From Volvox africanus (taxonomy: Eukaryota; Chlorophyta; Chlorophyceae; Chlamydomonadales; Volvocaceae): a stretch of 64,000 nt of DNA. Position 1 is the stretch's first letter, and each line of letters starts with the position of its first letter. Where the stretch lies: positions 4,566,001-4,630,000 of the forward strand of contig BSDZ01000003.1 of assembly GCA_030268105.1 (NCBI GenBank), read 5' to 3'. Below the pieces are notes generated by a model that had not been told where the DNA came from, did not search any database, and worked only from the letters and a program-made list of their open reading frames with translations. This document shows positions 1-12,335 of the stretch, piece by piece. Made by a program: the position numbers and the translations under genes.

Positions 1-214
1 CGGATCAGTTAGGCGCTGTAAGGCTAGTTGGCCTAAAGGTAGCACAACACAGATAAATATCCAAAATGCCATGGCCTGCCACCGCTCGTGTACGGTATGA
101 CGCATGATGTACAACAGCCGAAAATGACTTGTGCTTCGGGAACAAGTTATTCTAAATGTCTGAATGCTTGCAAATTGCAAGTCCTAGTGTGTTATTTGGT
201 ATTTGTACATCATA
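1..214. promoter_or_regulatory. Prohibitin promoter and 5' UTR
   Basis: The 214 bases before the prohibitin start codon. No other gene is visible. The short frame at 88-324 overlaps the prohibitin first exon in another frame and is rejected. Confidence 0.45.
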
Positions 215-2569
215 ATGGCAAACCCGGAGACCGCTGCGATAGCCATCAACGTGCTAAACAAGGTCATTCGTTACGCTATCGGCCTTGGTGTTGGTGCAAG
301 TATTCTACAAACATCACTATATAATGGTATTATCGATCTTAATGTTTTGTTCTGATATGCTTTGGGGCGGCGCGACAGGGATAACCGAAACATATGTGTC
401 ACCGCAGTCGATGGCGGTGAGCGGGCAATCATTTTTGATCGTTTTCGTGGAGTTCTGACGGAGCCAGTTGGGGAAGGGACGCACTTCAGGATCCCCTGGG
501 TCCAGCAGCCGAACGTCATGGATATCCGCACGCGACCACGGAGCATCAGCTCAGTCACCGGAACTAAAGGTCGGAACTTTAACTTTAACTAATATATTTT
601 TGTGTTCTACGAAAGACATTTGACATTGCAACGATTGTCGACCTCCCGCAGATCTGCAGATGGTTAATATGTCGCTTCGGATTTTAAGCAAACCGGATGA
701 ACCACGGTTGCCACACATTTTCAAGGTATCCTGTACAAAATTTGGCTTGGCATCCGATCCTAGGTATGCTGTACTGACGTGCAGTGTTTCTTGTGTGACA
801 GACGCTTGGCACGGACTGGGAGGAGCGCGTCCTACCCTCAATTGGCAATGAGGTGGTAAAGGCGGTCGTGGCGCAGTACAACGCCGAGCAGCTTATCACG
901 CAGCGTGAGAGGGTGTCCCGCGCGGTGAGTACTGTACCATTACGGCGTAAGCCTGCATGGATTTCAGGAAATCCCGCCTTTGGATTTCCACGGGAGCAAT
1001 TTGGGTTTGGATGCTCGTTGCCATCTTATTACCACCCAATGTCAATATGCAAGGCAGTCAAGGACTGACTTTGCCTGCATTTTTGGGGCCAACAACAGGT
1101 ACGCGAGTCCTTGACGGCCCGTGCAGCGGATTTCGGGATTGTGTTGGACGATGTGGCCATCACGCACCTCTCCTTCGGCACGGAGGTAATGTTGGCGTTA
1201 GTGTGAAGAATTCTCGGTGTATTTATGCCATCGTCAGCGCAGCCTTGTTTGCCCCCAACCTGGAACACCGGTGAAACGATGTGTAGGATTAAGGTTGTTG
1301 CTATCCGCCCGGGATTGTTGCCGTCACGTCCCTACCATCGCCTCGCTATCAATTTTACTCGGCCTGCTAGGGGATGTACACCGCTGAATCCCGCAACGCC
1401 AGGTCCTCACCAAAATGCGTCCACAGTAACATATAACCTTAGTGCAACCAAGTGAAGGCGGTTCCTGTTATCATAGGCCTAGTAACTTGGGGTTTGCCTC
1501 CAGGCCAGCTTCAATACCAACATGCCTCTGGTATCCTGCTTCAAGCTCTCTAGTTTATATTTATCCTGCATTCTGAGGAAAGTTCCTACTGGAGCTCCTT
1601 TATATGTTCCTACTGGAGCCCCGTTTTAAATGTAGCCCTGCATGTGTGCGGACGATTCAACAAACTTGAAAACGTGAATGTGCATGTTGCCGAATGACGA
1701 CGCCTGATGCCGCATTGCATGGTGTTGCTGCCTCGCAGTTCACGCGTGCTGTGGAGGCGAAGCAGGTTGCAGAGCAGGATGCAGAGCGAGCCAAGTTCGT
1801 GGTCATGAAGGCTGAGCAGGTAAGGTGGCTTGTAGTGGTTTGGACGGGCGCTAGCTACGTCGCAGGTGTGTGAGTATGTGTCCTTTGCGTGCGTTCTGCT
1901 TGGATAGCAGCTGTCGTTCAAGACTTGTCTTGCTTTTTAAGTTTGCTGTAGATAAAAAATTCTCAATGTGAGTGAAAAAAGAGTGAGAAATTTCTCCCCC
2001 ACGTCCGAGTGTGTGTGTGTATGTAAATACTGGGACAAGTACTCAGGAGTTGCGCGTTTCTAAGAAGCTGTACACCCCATGTGCCCTCTTGAACTTGATA
2101 CTTGTGGGCTCCGCAATAACGCAATAGATTTGTTAGACTCTTGCCCCCGCATGACTGTTATTGTGTTGGCGACCGCAGGAGCGCAATGCTGCAGTCATTA
2201 AAGCGGAGGGTGAGAGCGAGGCTGCCAAGCTCATCTCGGACGCAACGAAGCAGTTTGGCTTCGGCCTCATCGAGCTTCGCAAAATTGAGGTGAGAGCATA
2301 TCATTGTTACAGAAGATCGACGTGCCAGTTTGTGAGTTAGCCTAAGCGAGAAAATGGGTGCGGAATCAAGTGCACACCTACGGCATAATTTCCAACCGCT
2401 ATGGCCGCATACAGAGTTTTACTTGTATCAGGACTGTATCATTCATTTATGTGATTTCCCTTCCTCGCAGGCTGCCAAGGACGTAGCGGAGACGATGTCG
2501 AAGAGCCGGAACGTGGTTTATCTACCCAACTCGGGCAACATGCTGATGCAGGTCAACCCGAACCAGTAG
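215..2569 (+). CDS. PHB1: Prohibitin, type I (PHB1-like), 8 exons, 282 aa
   Basis: Exons read as 215-326, 408-569, 652-725, 802-924, 1099-1185, 1739-1819, 2179-2289 and 2471-2569; all junctions are GT-AG and phase-consistent, giving 849 nt. Prohibitins form ring complexes in the inner mitochondrial membrane that act as chaperones and scaffolds for m-AAA proteases and respiratory assembly. Visible are an N-terminal hydrophobic anchor (about residues 14-36), the SPFH/band-7 core beginning [12 protein letters not shown], the segment [20 protein letters not shown], the coiled-coil rich in A/E/K ([20 protein letters not shown]) and the end [19 protein letters not shown]. The NVxYLP ending matches type I (PHB1/plant PHB3) rather than type II. 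Length is normal for the family (about 275-280). The start ATG gives the usual short N-terminus. Mitochondrial location is from family knowledge. Confidence 0.93.
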
Positions 2570-2639
2570 GGCAACAATGTCGCTTTCGTGTTGCAGAGTT
2601 CAGAGCGCTCACATATTGTTATTATTTTTGTGTCCCGTG

Positions 2640-2989
2640 TCACAAGTTCTTGGCGCGTTGTTGCATTTTCGCCAGTAGCTTGTCCAGATGCTGCTCGCAG
2701 TGAAGGCCGTAACAAGGGAGGGTAGGGGGTTGCAGCAGGGACGAAGGTCTTTAGCCAGGTGAACGATTGGCGTATACCTTTCCGCCGTCAGGGCCATGGT
2801 AATGCAGATCACGTTGGTAATGATTGTGGGTGTCTCGCAAAGATTCAGTGGGGCTTGGCTGAGCCAATATTAATCGCATCAACCTCAGCACCATTTTACC
2901 TTGCGAGTAGTTTTGTTCAGAATCCAACCACAAATAACTCCAGCGCAAAACGTTGCCGCACAGAGGCTGACCGCCGTCTTATTTTCCAT
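2640..2989 (-). CDS. 46-residue single-span membrane protein, 2 exons, function unknown
   Basis: Exon 1 is 2989-2900 (30 codons) and exon 2 is 2690-2640 (16 codons plus TGA). The junctions are AAG|GTAAAA and GAGCAG|CAT, both phase 0. The protein begins MENKTAVS, has one hydrophobic span of about 19 residues (AVSLCAATFCAGVICGWIL), then a basic stretch NKTTRK and a short amphipathic, positively charged tail HLDKLLAKMQQRAKNL. A small protein with one helix and a basic tail recalls minor subunits of organelle membrane complexes, but I do not recognise a family. It lies tail-to-tail with the prohibitin gene, its stop 71 nt beyond the prohibitin stop, so the two transcripts must overlap or end very close together. 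Chance is possible for so short a model; the joined splice sites and protein-like composition argue for it. Confidence 0.5.
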
Positions 2990-3808
2990 TGTTAAGGTCT
3001 CACCTGTCAATATTGAGCATTCCCTATGGTTCACTATAATTGGTAGCGAAAGCAATACAGGTTTGTCAGCTTGCTTAATTACTGAAGCAAGCTGGAGGGG
3101 TTCCGGAGCACATCGCGACTTCATGGGGTGTTGTAAGCGATTTCGCCACTCAAATTATGCTGGTTGGTACAAACACATCTTCAAACCAATCACATACAAT
3201 ATATCAACACAGTCAATCATGTCAGTACAATCTAAACGTATCAACAGGCGAAGCATTCCACTGCTTGTACAGATACAAATTTTCCGTGCATTACGGTATA
3301 CGTTCACAGTCCAAGAAGGTTTACAATCTCGGATACAGGCGCCGCAGAGGCTCAACCGAGGAAAACAGGCGCATGGCATTACTGCTTACATGCTACCACA
3401 GCCGAGGAAAATTTGGGCGCGATGAGATTGTTTCATGTTCAAATTACTTGTACAATACTGCAGTTTCTGTACAGCGTCAAGCGAGCATAAAAAACTAGAC
3501 CCAACACTCGTTGAGACCAGAGCAGATGCTCTGGTCTGATGCTCTGCTCTGCGCATAACGTACGGCATGATGGTGCCAATCGGAAAACTCCGGCATACCC
3601 CAAAACGCTCACGGAAAATGTGCTCCTTCCTCCCTCGAGGCCGTGAACACCGGTTGGTGCCTGAAAAAATAATGCCGTTGACAGCGAAAGAACATAACGA
3701 GCTATCGGTATGGAATGAGACACAAGAAAACGAGCTATCGGTTAATGGGAACATTGCCCCAACAACCACTTCACTTCCTACCTCAACCTAACCTCCTCCG
3801 TTTTCCTC
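2990..3808. other. Intergenic stretch without a supported gene
   Basis: Between the start of the miniprotein and the stop of the DUF4079-like gene, both on the minus strand. Open frames here (for example plus 2901-3425) have no recognisable protein character. The segment should hold the 3' UTR of the DUF4079-like gene and the promoter of the miniprotein. It contains the palindrome at 3513-3534. Confidence 0.5.
3513..3534. repeat. 22-bp near-perfect palindrome
   Basis: Two 10-bp arms (GACCAGAGCA and its complement) flank a 2-bp centre. It sits in the presumed 3' region of the minus-strand DUF4079-like gene. Function unknown. Confidence 0.6.
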
Positions 3809-4791
3809 TCACGGCCAAGATGTAAATTGGAACACCTTGCCAACGATTTCCAAGCCCGTTGGCAATTGCCAAGCGAATAGGGCAATATTTGCGGCATTCA
3901 AAGCAATATGAGCATTGCGGGCATTCTGGTCGCCCTTCTGCATAGCTGGGACCAGAGCTGCGGCCACGGCCCACAGGCCCACGATGGCTGCACCCGCGTA
4001 CAGATGCGGACCCGGGAAAAGCCGCCCAGTCCGCATGTACGTGTTGACGCAGCCTTCAATGGCGATGCCAACGCCAGACGCCAGCAGCAAGGAGCCCCAC
4101 CACCAGTGCTTGTCGCGATATTCGCCCTTGAGCAGCTCCTTGCGTTCCTGTGCACAGCCGTTACGATAGAAGCTCATTTATTAATCGCATCGCGCCTGCG
4201 GCCGCAGCACAAATATTACCCTCGCTAACCGCTAACGACCAACGCCTAAACCATACGAAAGAGCGTAGATCCTTAGGTCTGCAGACGCCCCGGTGTATTC
4301 AAATGTGACTAAATTCAGAATGTGACTTAACTCACCGTTTCTTTTTGGGCGATCAAGGTGTCCGTAGGTGATGGGGGACGTTCGCCGTCTGGACCAGCGG
4401 CTGGGAGACCCTTCTTCAGGTCCCGAATCTCCTCACCGAGCTCCCGGGCACGCTTCCATTGGTACCCCAAGTAGCCGGCGTAAAGGGTGCCTCCGAAGAG
4501 GAAGAGCATGACAGCCGGATGAATCAAAGCGACGGTACGCCCTTCAAGCAAACCATACTCCCCATCCTTAGCCAGAGCAGCACCGGCTTGCATCGCGAGT
4601 GGTGCAATCGCTGCCCCCAAGGCGAGAAGGGGTCGGGCCAGCTGATAATCGTCGTTTTTAGGTAACTGTACTGGAGAGGACGACGGATCTACAGATGGGC
4701 TCACAGCACAGGCAACAGAAAACCTGCGAGCACATCCCGCGCCCGAAAGGCGTTGGCTGCTTCGTGTAGTTAACTTTGTCGTTGCAAGCAT
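3809..4791 (-). CDS. Plastid DUF4079-like membrane protein, 2 exons, about 264 aa
   Basis: Exon 1 is 4791-4336, ending ACG|GTGAGT; exon 2 is 4147-3809, beginning after GTGCACAG. Both are phase 0. The N-terminus MLATTKLTTRSSQRLSGAGC is rich in S/T/R and lacks acids, as chloroplast transit peptides do. Four to five hydrophobic segments follow: LLALGAAIAPLAMQAG, TVALIHPAVMLFLFGGTLYA, WWWGSLLLASGVGIAIEG, YAGAAIVGLWAVAAALVPAM and NAHIALNAANIALFAWQLPTG. The conserved histidines (IHPAVM, NAHIALN) and the WQLPTGLEIV ending resemble the DUF4079 family of cyanobacteria and plastids, a multi-span protein of unsettled function. The family call is from memory of its pattern. The start lies 355 bp from the divergent EF-Ts polyprotein start, so the two plastid genes may share a promoter. 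Confidence 0.75.
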
Positions 4792-5146
4792 TGTGCGTGT
4801 CCTGCTATCTGATTTATGGAACTCCTAAAGGTAATACCCTAACGCGTATCAATAATTCCACTGAAGTTTAGATTGGTACATGTGGTGGTGCGACCACGAC
4901 GTTCTCTACGCCAGGAAATTCGCGCCCTCCTGGAGCAATCACCTGTGCCTATGAGTTTCTCTCTACTCTATTACGAGACTCTTCACAAAGGGTCTATTGG
5001 ACTCTTTTCTCTACGCATCATTTCATACAAGATGCTCGGACGGGAATTGGGCCGCAAAGCCTTTACACAGGTGAAATTATACTTCGCTAAATCGAGCAAG
5101 CACTGATCTCGATGAGCATTGTCAGAATAATTATATAAAAAACCTT
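4792..5146. promoter_or_regulatory. Divergent promoter between two plastid-protein genes
   Basis: This is the 355-bp gap between the start codons of the minus-strand DUF4079-like gene and the plus-strand EF-Ts polyprotein gene. It must hold both 5' UTRs and both promoters. No specific element is assigned; the short open frame at 4873-5106 is not supported. Confidence 0.5.
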
Positions 5147-8100
5147 ATGCAGGCTAATGGACGGAACGCCGTAGCGCGCCTGCGCCCCGTCGCCGGCAGG
5201 TACGGTTGTGGCAGCGGCGCAGCACCGAGGTTGCAAGCCAGGGTTGACGGGCTCACCTGCTTCGTGTCCCCTATGAGCAGGCGCCAGATGGCCTTCAAGG
5301 GTGTGAGGCCATCAGTCCGCGTACTTGCGGAGGCCCCCGCTGCGAGCGAGCCGGCCAAGCTTTTGCGGCTCGAGGACGTTAAGGAGGGATCCGAGTATGA
5401 GGGCACCGTGGTATGTTCTGAGGAAGTTAAATGAAATTCACATCTTTAGGATAAGTTTTTGTAGCAACACTGGTAAGCTCTTCACAATTGCAGACTACCG
5501 TCGAAGACTTCGGTGCTTTCGTCAATTTTGGCACATCAACAAATGGCCTTATCCATATTTCAAAGCTGGCGGTAAGTAGTATGTGGCCTGGTTTCTGTTC
5601 CCAGGTTCAGTTGGTGAGCCCATATTCCTTCTGCTTTGGTAGGCCGGGTTCACTAAGAACGCGAAGGACGTCGTATCTCCGGGGCAAAAGGTAACTGTGA
5701 AGGTCCTCAGCGTGGATGCCTCGAAGAAGCGGGTGTCGCTGGAGCTGACATCAGGTAGGCACCGTCGCCGTACACCAGCCGGGGGACGGGTTCTTCTGTG
5801 TTCGAGGGCATTCGTTGGGGCAGGCTTAGGATCTGACAGTTCAACTTGACAACTCGTTTGTAGGGGGCGCTACTGGCGCTGTTGTAGCTGATGAGGAGGA
5901 GCCGGATGACGACATTGTTGACGTTGCTGAGGAGGCTGCTGGCACCGGTTACGACGAGGAGGAGGAGGTGGAGGTGGAGCTGGAGGAAGGCCAGGTGGAG
6001 GTGCACGCTGATCTTCCTGGCTTCGAGGACATTCCCTTCGTCATGGACATGGATGACGAGGGCGAGTTGTCTGATGCGGCTGTCAATGCCCTGGAGGCTG
6101 ACCTAGACGCTGTCGAGGTGCGAGGAGTACTAGTGTTTATATCAACCCAGATGCCGTTTTGGGGGCGGTCAGTGGGAATCCTGGGCTGCGGAGCATGTAA
6201 AGAGCTGTGGTCGCCAATTCGCACCAGGAGATCTATTCAGCAAGTCCTTGCATTCTGTTGTATAGCCTATTTTTTCGTGTCAGCATGGAATCACACGTTA
6301 CCCCTACTTTTCCCTGTGTGATGATTATCCATTGCACAACTTGCGTGTCCAGATTAAGTACGAGCTTGAGGGTCCCTCTTACCTGGAGGAGATTACCGGA
6401 AAGGTCAGCCGCATCGAGGACTATGGCCTCTTCCTGGAGTTCGAGTGGAATGGCAAGAAGCTCACTGGCCTGCTGCCTCGTGACGAGATGAAAGTTCGGT
6501 CCTCGCTGCTGCCAGCCGAAGCGCAGGCTGCGCTGCGTGCTGAGTGGGCCGACACAGAGTTCGATATGCCACAGTTTGTTGAGCTTCCTGATGATGAGCT
6601 GGACATCAAGAAATACTACCAGCCTGGTGACCAGGTGCCGGCCTTCGTGCTGGAGAGCAACGTGGTGGAGGGTCGCGGCATCACACTGACTCACTTCACG
6701 GATGAAGATGTGGCGGCAGGGGCTCTTGACGCCTACGAGGGCATGGATGAGGGAGAGGATGAGGAGCTGGATGAGCTGCTGGAAAAGGCGTTTGAGAACG
6801 ATGAGGAAGTGCTCGCATTCTCACCGGAGGACTTGCTTGAGGGCGAGGACGAGGTGGTCGGCAGCGTCCCCATAGAGGACGCCAGCGAGTACAATGGGTA
6901 CAGCGTTGAGGGGCAGGAGGACGCGGACATGGCGTATGAGACAGCGGAGATGCGCACAGGCCTCATTAAGGGCAAGAACGGCTTCCAAGTCGCGCCTTTG
7001 GGCCTGCCTAGCCGTGTGGTGAGCATTTAGGATAGTTTAGTAAAGCTGATGAACGCAGTCATTAATGTGCTGCAAGATGCGGGGCAAAATTACAGTGGGA
7101 CTTCAGACCATCCCACAGCATAACCTCATTCCCGCAGCATTTCAAAAGGGTTTGGCACCGTCATTAGACAGCTGGTGCTTGCCAGGCGAGCATTGAGAAC
7201 ACCGAAGCTTGCTACCTGTAGCTAGCTATCATCAACGGATGTCTTGACGCATCACCTGGATCGGAAAATTTTCTTGACGAAGTTAGGGTTAGGTAGACAA
7301 ATCCACATATGCTTATGCAGCAAGCGGGCTTGAAGTTTTCCAAGCAGCTTTTGTGGACCGGTGGTAAGGCGGCACTGCAAGGGTCTAAATAAGGCAAGAG
7401 CCTGTCGTGTTGCCATTGTCCCCCTACGATGCCGCAGACGGAGGCTTCCGCAGGTCTGGCCATTCTGGGCACGTCAGAGACGGATTTCGACGGCGATGAG
7501 GTCCAACTCGTGGAGTATTGGAACACTGAAATGTACGAGTCCATCCCCAAGGACGTGCTGAAGCGCATCGGCCTTAAGATGTCCTTCAATGAGAAGGGCG
7601 AGGCTGAATTCACCGAGCGGCCTGACTTTGTGAGTCGTGTTTTGCGATAGTATAGATTCCGGCTATTGCACACCTGAGCTGGATTCCGAGGCAATCGTTG
7701 GTAGCATTGTAGCCCGGCATTGCGTGAACAAATGTACTGATTCCTGCTTTCGCCTTTCTGCCTGCAGGACGCTGAGGATGTACCGCTCTTCCTCTACAAT
7801 GGTGATGTGGATGCGCGCGCCCGGGAGTTCGTTGAGGACCTTCTGGACGATGATACGGAGGAGGCGGAGTTGCCAGCCCGTGCTGCCCGGAGGGCCGCAG
7901 TTCTCGCTGCCGCTGTGCAAAGTCAGTAATGCTCACGACATCGGACCGCCTCGTGACCCAGTTTAAGACCTTTCCGCGGAAAAAGTTGGCTAGGGCTCCT
8001 TGGCCTGAGGAATTCTGTATAGCTTGTGGCGATTCGTCAGGTTGGGATAAAAGACTAGACGCAGCTTCTGCCGATGTCGTGGCCAGTCTGGGCCAAATCG

Positions 8101-11100
8101 TTTGGTAGGGTGGACGTGTCAGTTCCATGTGCTGTACCCAGCTGCGTTTCCTATCATACTATGGTAATTGCGGATGTGATGGTGCTCACGGGGGGTATGT
8201 GGCTTGGGCTGAATGTCGAAGAGACAGGTTGCAGTGAAATGCTGCATTTTTGACTTGCTGTCGCAGCTAGATGACTAGCTAGATTCAACGGCCTGTTCTC
8301 GCGATACCGGCTTGTCTGCCTCGTCTGCACGAAGTGGTTCTATACGATTGACGCCAGTTTTGTTTGTTGAACGTTTTCTGTCGTGCGCCCTTCACTGCCC
8401 GCCAGACATCTCCGCTTCGGATGTCAAGGCGCTTCGCGAGAAGACAGGCGCCGGCATGATGGACTGCAAGAGGGCACTGACCGAATGTGGTGGTGACGCG
8501 GAGGCAGCTGCGGAGGTGACTGAGGGCACGTGCTAGCGTGGTGATAACGGGGGTTCCCGCAGTGTTGATCTGTTTTTCTTGTGACAATTTTGCAGCCTAC
8601 ATGAGACCCTTACAGCTAGCGCTTGATGAAGCTGTGCTAGTACTTGTAAACCCATATCATCCACGATCATTGACTCCGCCCTTTCCTGAATGGGTGAGAC
8701 TGGATAGTTAAGGGAAGCAGGAGAATGTTGAAACCTTAGCCGTGTTCATTTATACCCACTCCAATACGGCGCCACTTCCAGTTAAGTCTAACTAGGCCAA
8801 GTTTCTTTTGACCCTTGACAGTGGCTCCGCAAGAAGGGTCTGTCGGGCGCTGATAAGAAGGCCGGTCGCCTGGCGGCTGAGGGTGCTGTAGCCCGCTACA
8901 TCCATCCTGGCAGCCGGCTGGGCGTGCTGCTGGAGGTCAACTGTGAGACGGACTTTGTGGCCGCATCGGAGAAGTTTCAAGCACTCGTGGGCGAGTTGGG
9001 CATGATCATTGCCGCGACCGACTGCATCTGCGTCTCTCCGGAGGACGTGCCTGCCGATGTAAGCGCCTAGATTCGACTGGTTGTTCGAAAGAATTAGAGA
9101 ATCTCTTAGCGGTACTTAATTATTGGGTTGGCGAATATGAGTATGTCGAATACGGTGTATATTACTTGAGGCATGCAGTTGTGACTGCTCCCTCTTCTGC
9201 GGATGTTCTTTTACCCCAATGGGTCCTCAATTGATGTCCGCCCTCGCAGCTGTTGGCTAAGGAGCGGGAGGTGGAAATGGGCAAGGAGGACTTGGCCAAC
9301 AAGCCGGAGGCTATCAGGTACGGAGCGCGGGGCAAGAGCTGCTGCCAAGCAGCGGGCTGTAGAGGACACAGAGCTACTGCTGGAATTCGTGACATGTTCC
9401 GAGGATTGTCTTATGAATCTATGGTTGGAGCTCAGCGTCTGTATAACGGAATATCTAGGAGTTTTAACCTGCACCAGCGGGCTCAACAACTAAGTAATGT
9501 CGATATAGCCGAGCGTGTCTTAAATTGCTGATGGCGCATCAATCGGTTCTGACTCTGATTATCTTGGCGGCAGGGCTAAGATCGTGGAGGGGCGCTTGGA
9601 GAAGATCAAGAACCAGATGGCGCTGACAAACCAGATGACCCTTTCCGACCCCAACAAGACGGTGGCAGACCTCGTGAAGGAGACCATCGCAGCTGTGGGC
9701 GAGAACATCAAGGTAAAGGTCTCTCAATAGACCGACGTATGATGCAATTCAATACCTGTACTAGCGTATCCGAATTCTCTTGGCCCCTATCTTTCCTCTG
9801 TTGCGAAACCCACATTAGCGATCAAACGTACGCAATTTGCAGATCCGCCGATTCGCTAAGTACCGCCTGGGTGAGGGCCTGGAGAAGAAGTCGACCGATT
9901 TCGCCGCCGAGGTTGCCCAGCAGACGCAAGCTAAGGCTGCGCCTCCGAAGCCGAAGGAGGAGCCCAAAAAGGAGGAGCCCAAGGCGGAAGCCAAGCCTGC
10001 TGTCCAGGTACGTTTGTGGTTAGCCGGGCGCTGTCCTAGGCGCCCTACAACCGCATTCAAGAGTCATGTGTAGTTGACAATATCCGGAGTGCAGGCTTCG
10101 TGAGATGCCATTTTTTGCGTTTCCACTGATCGTCGAGTTCTATGCAAGCTGGTTGGCTGGGGCCTTAAGATAGGCAAACCCAGACCTTCTGCCCATGACT
10201 GTGGTTTCCTGTCGGCCTGCTGCTCACAGAGATTGAGACATGTCCTGATCGTGCGGCAAGGCTTATGATGTGTAGGAATTGTAGGAACCGAATATTATTC
10301 CGCCAAATCGTATTTTCGCAATTGCCCTTGTGTTTTGCAGGTGTCGGCTGGTGTTGTAAAGCAGCTTCGCGATAAGACGGGTGCTGGTATGATGGATTGC
10401 AAGAAGGCGCTGGCGGAATGCGACAATGACATGGAGAAGGCCACCGAGTGGCTGCGTATGAAGGGGCTTGCGTCCGCAGACAAGAAGGCTGGCCGCCTTG
10501 CGGCAGAGGGTGTCATTGCGTCGTACATCCACCCGGGCAGCCGGCTGGGCGTCTTGTTAGAGGTCAACTGCGAGACGGACTTCGTGGCCGCATCTGAGAA
10601 GTTCAACGAGCTAGTTAACTACATCGCTATGGGCATTGTAGCCGGCCAGAATGTACAATACGTCAGCGTGGAGGAGATACCCGCTGAGGTGTTCGAGCGG
10701 GAGAAACAGATTGAGATGGGACGCGAGGACCTTAAGGTGGGATGCGCAAACTGTTGTCTAGTACGCAGCGCAGCGAATTGTAGGCGTTCAGACAGATCTA
10801 TTGGAGCCTGTCCGCTATTAAAGTCTTAGTTCCGAACTCTCGATTTGTGCTATCTGTCAGGATAATGCATGGCATCGCGGTGATTCGTGTATAACGGATG
10901 CGATTGTCCAGGTTTTATATGTTGGTAAAAACTGTCGAGTAGCGGCAAGTTCTTCACGGTTTCATTTCTCCCCCTCGACAGAGCAAGCCGGAAGCGATTC
11001 GCGCCAAGATTGCTGAAGGTCGCGCCAAAAAGATTGCCCAGGAGATGTGCTTGCTTGAGCAGCCGTTCCTGACCGACCCATCTAAGACGGTCGCGGACGC

Positions 11101-11236
11101 AATTAAGGAGGCAATTGCGGCCATCGGTGAGAAGATCTCGGTCCGGCGATTTATCAAGTACCAGCTTGGGGAGGGTTTGGAGAAGAAGTCGAATGACTTC
11201 GCAGCCGAGGTGGCGGCGGCAACTGGGCAGAAATAA
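5147..11236 (+). CDS. PETs: Plastid PSRP-7 / elongation factor Ts polyprotein, 14 exons, 1029 aa
   Basis: Exons: 5147-5410, 5494-5571, 5643-5754, 5864-6117, 6353-7018, 7438-7629, 7768-7921, 8406-8515, 8822-9058, 9250-9317, 9574-9712, 9843-10007, 10341-10736, 10982-11236; total 3090 nt, all phases agree. Order of parts: transit peptide (about 1-50), S1 domain 1 (about 72-150, [20 protein letters not shown]), acidic linker, S1 domain 2 (about 240-370, [20 protein letters not shown]), acidic linker, EF-Ts copy 1 (about 576-790) and EF-Ts copy 2 (about 815-1029), joined by a K/E/P-rich linker. Both EF-Ts copies carry the hallmark TGAGMMDCK and [13 protein letters not shown]-Ts recycles EF-Tu-GDP; S1 domains bind RNA. 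In Chlamydomonas this fused gene is known to yield ribosomal protein PSRP-7 and EF-Ts forms in the chloroplast. Identity is very secure. Confidence 0.96.
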
Positions 11237-12335
11237 ATGAAGACATCGTAGCGCGTACTGAGATTGGTGCCTGCGGTGCCTGACTGTCATGGATTTAGAT
11301 TTGTTTTGGGGGCTAGTGGGGGTTACTTATTCGACCTCGACGAAAGGTGTAAGACAAGGGTATAGTTGGTGGACTACTTAGAACAGAGGTGAATTCAATC
11401 CAACCTGTGTGCACACGCGCCACAACTGGCTGGCCCCTGCGCGAAAAGGGGCATCATCAAAGCATCGCGAACGCTTTGGGGGGTGGTGGTCGCAGTTCCG
11501 TTGGCTGTAATTGACTGGTCCGAGAAGGCTGCGATGAGGAGGTGAAGATTTTACGGGACACGCAGCGCAGTGGTATGTGGAGATGCTCCAGATCAGAGCC
11601 CGGTTTTGCTTCATCACTTGGGACCAAGTTCTGCGAGCCTCCTGACTCATTTGTAAGAACGCCTTCCTGAGGCCCCGACAGCACTGCACTGGATACGTTT
11701 TCTCAGGACCTATAGCAATGCATCATATGTGAGTGCTGCAGATGGCACCTGCTGCCTGTACGTTGGGGGTAGAACACTCAAGACGGCAAATTTTCTAAAC
11801 GACATCTCACAAATGCTGCAGATTTTCTAAATAATATCGATTGTCTGAATAATGTTTTTCCAGGCCAAGGTCTGAAATTCGATTGTGGAGATAATACGAT
11901 TGTGCCGTGGGACATAAATCAGGGGCATGGGAAGTAGCGCCAAGGCTGACAGGGTGACAACTTTCCTGTCCTGAGCCTAGTTTTATTCCAAGTCCGACCT
12001 GGATGGAGGCGTGTGCTGCTGGCCGCTGGCATGTTATGCTACGATGTACAAAACGCATTGGAAATGACTAATTAATATCAACATCTACAACTATAAGCAC
12101 CTCGGTAGGAAAAATGACGCTGTTCAAGTGGATGCAAGGAAGGCTGTCGTGCCTCTATGTACGACGTCCGTTTACCTTCCTCTTTGACAAACCCCACCCT
12201 GCATAATGTTCTTATCACTTTCCCTGGTAGATTTTAAGTCACAAATTATTTAGAAAAGTAGTTACGATTACATGCGCTTAAACGTTACTCGCTTTTTAAG
12301 TTTGGCAAGATAATCGTCCGCTAGGCGCCGCCGTA
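11237..12335. other. Intergenic, 1.1 kb, no gene seen
   Basis: Contains the 3' end of the EF-Ts polyprotein transcript and, at its distal end, the promoter and 5' UTR of the SPRY/U-box gene. Short open frames on both strands show no recognisable protein pattern. Confidence 0.55.
11348..11352 (+). terminator. Polyadenylation signal TGTAA of the EF-Ts polyprotein gene
   Basis: TGTAA, the volvocine algal poly(A) signal, lies 112 nt after the stop codon at 11236. Single 5-mers also occur by chance. Confidence 0.45.

Noticed and set aside
2901..3425. 174-codon plus-strand frame
   Set aside because: No protein pattern, overlaps the better-supported miniprotein on the other strand and lies in a low-coding intergenic region.
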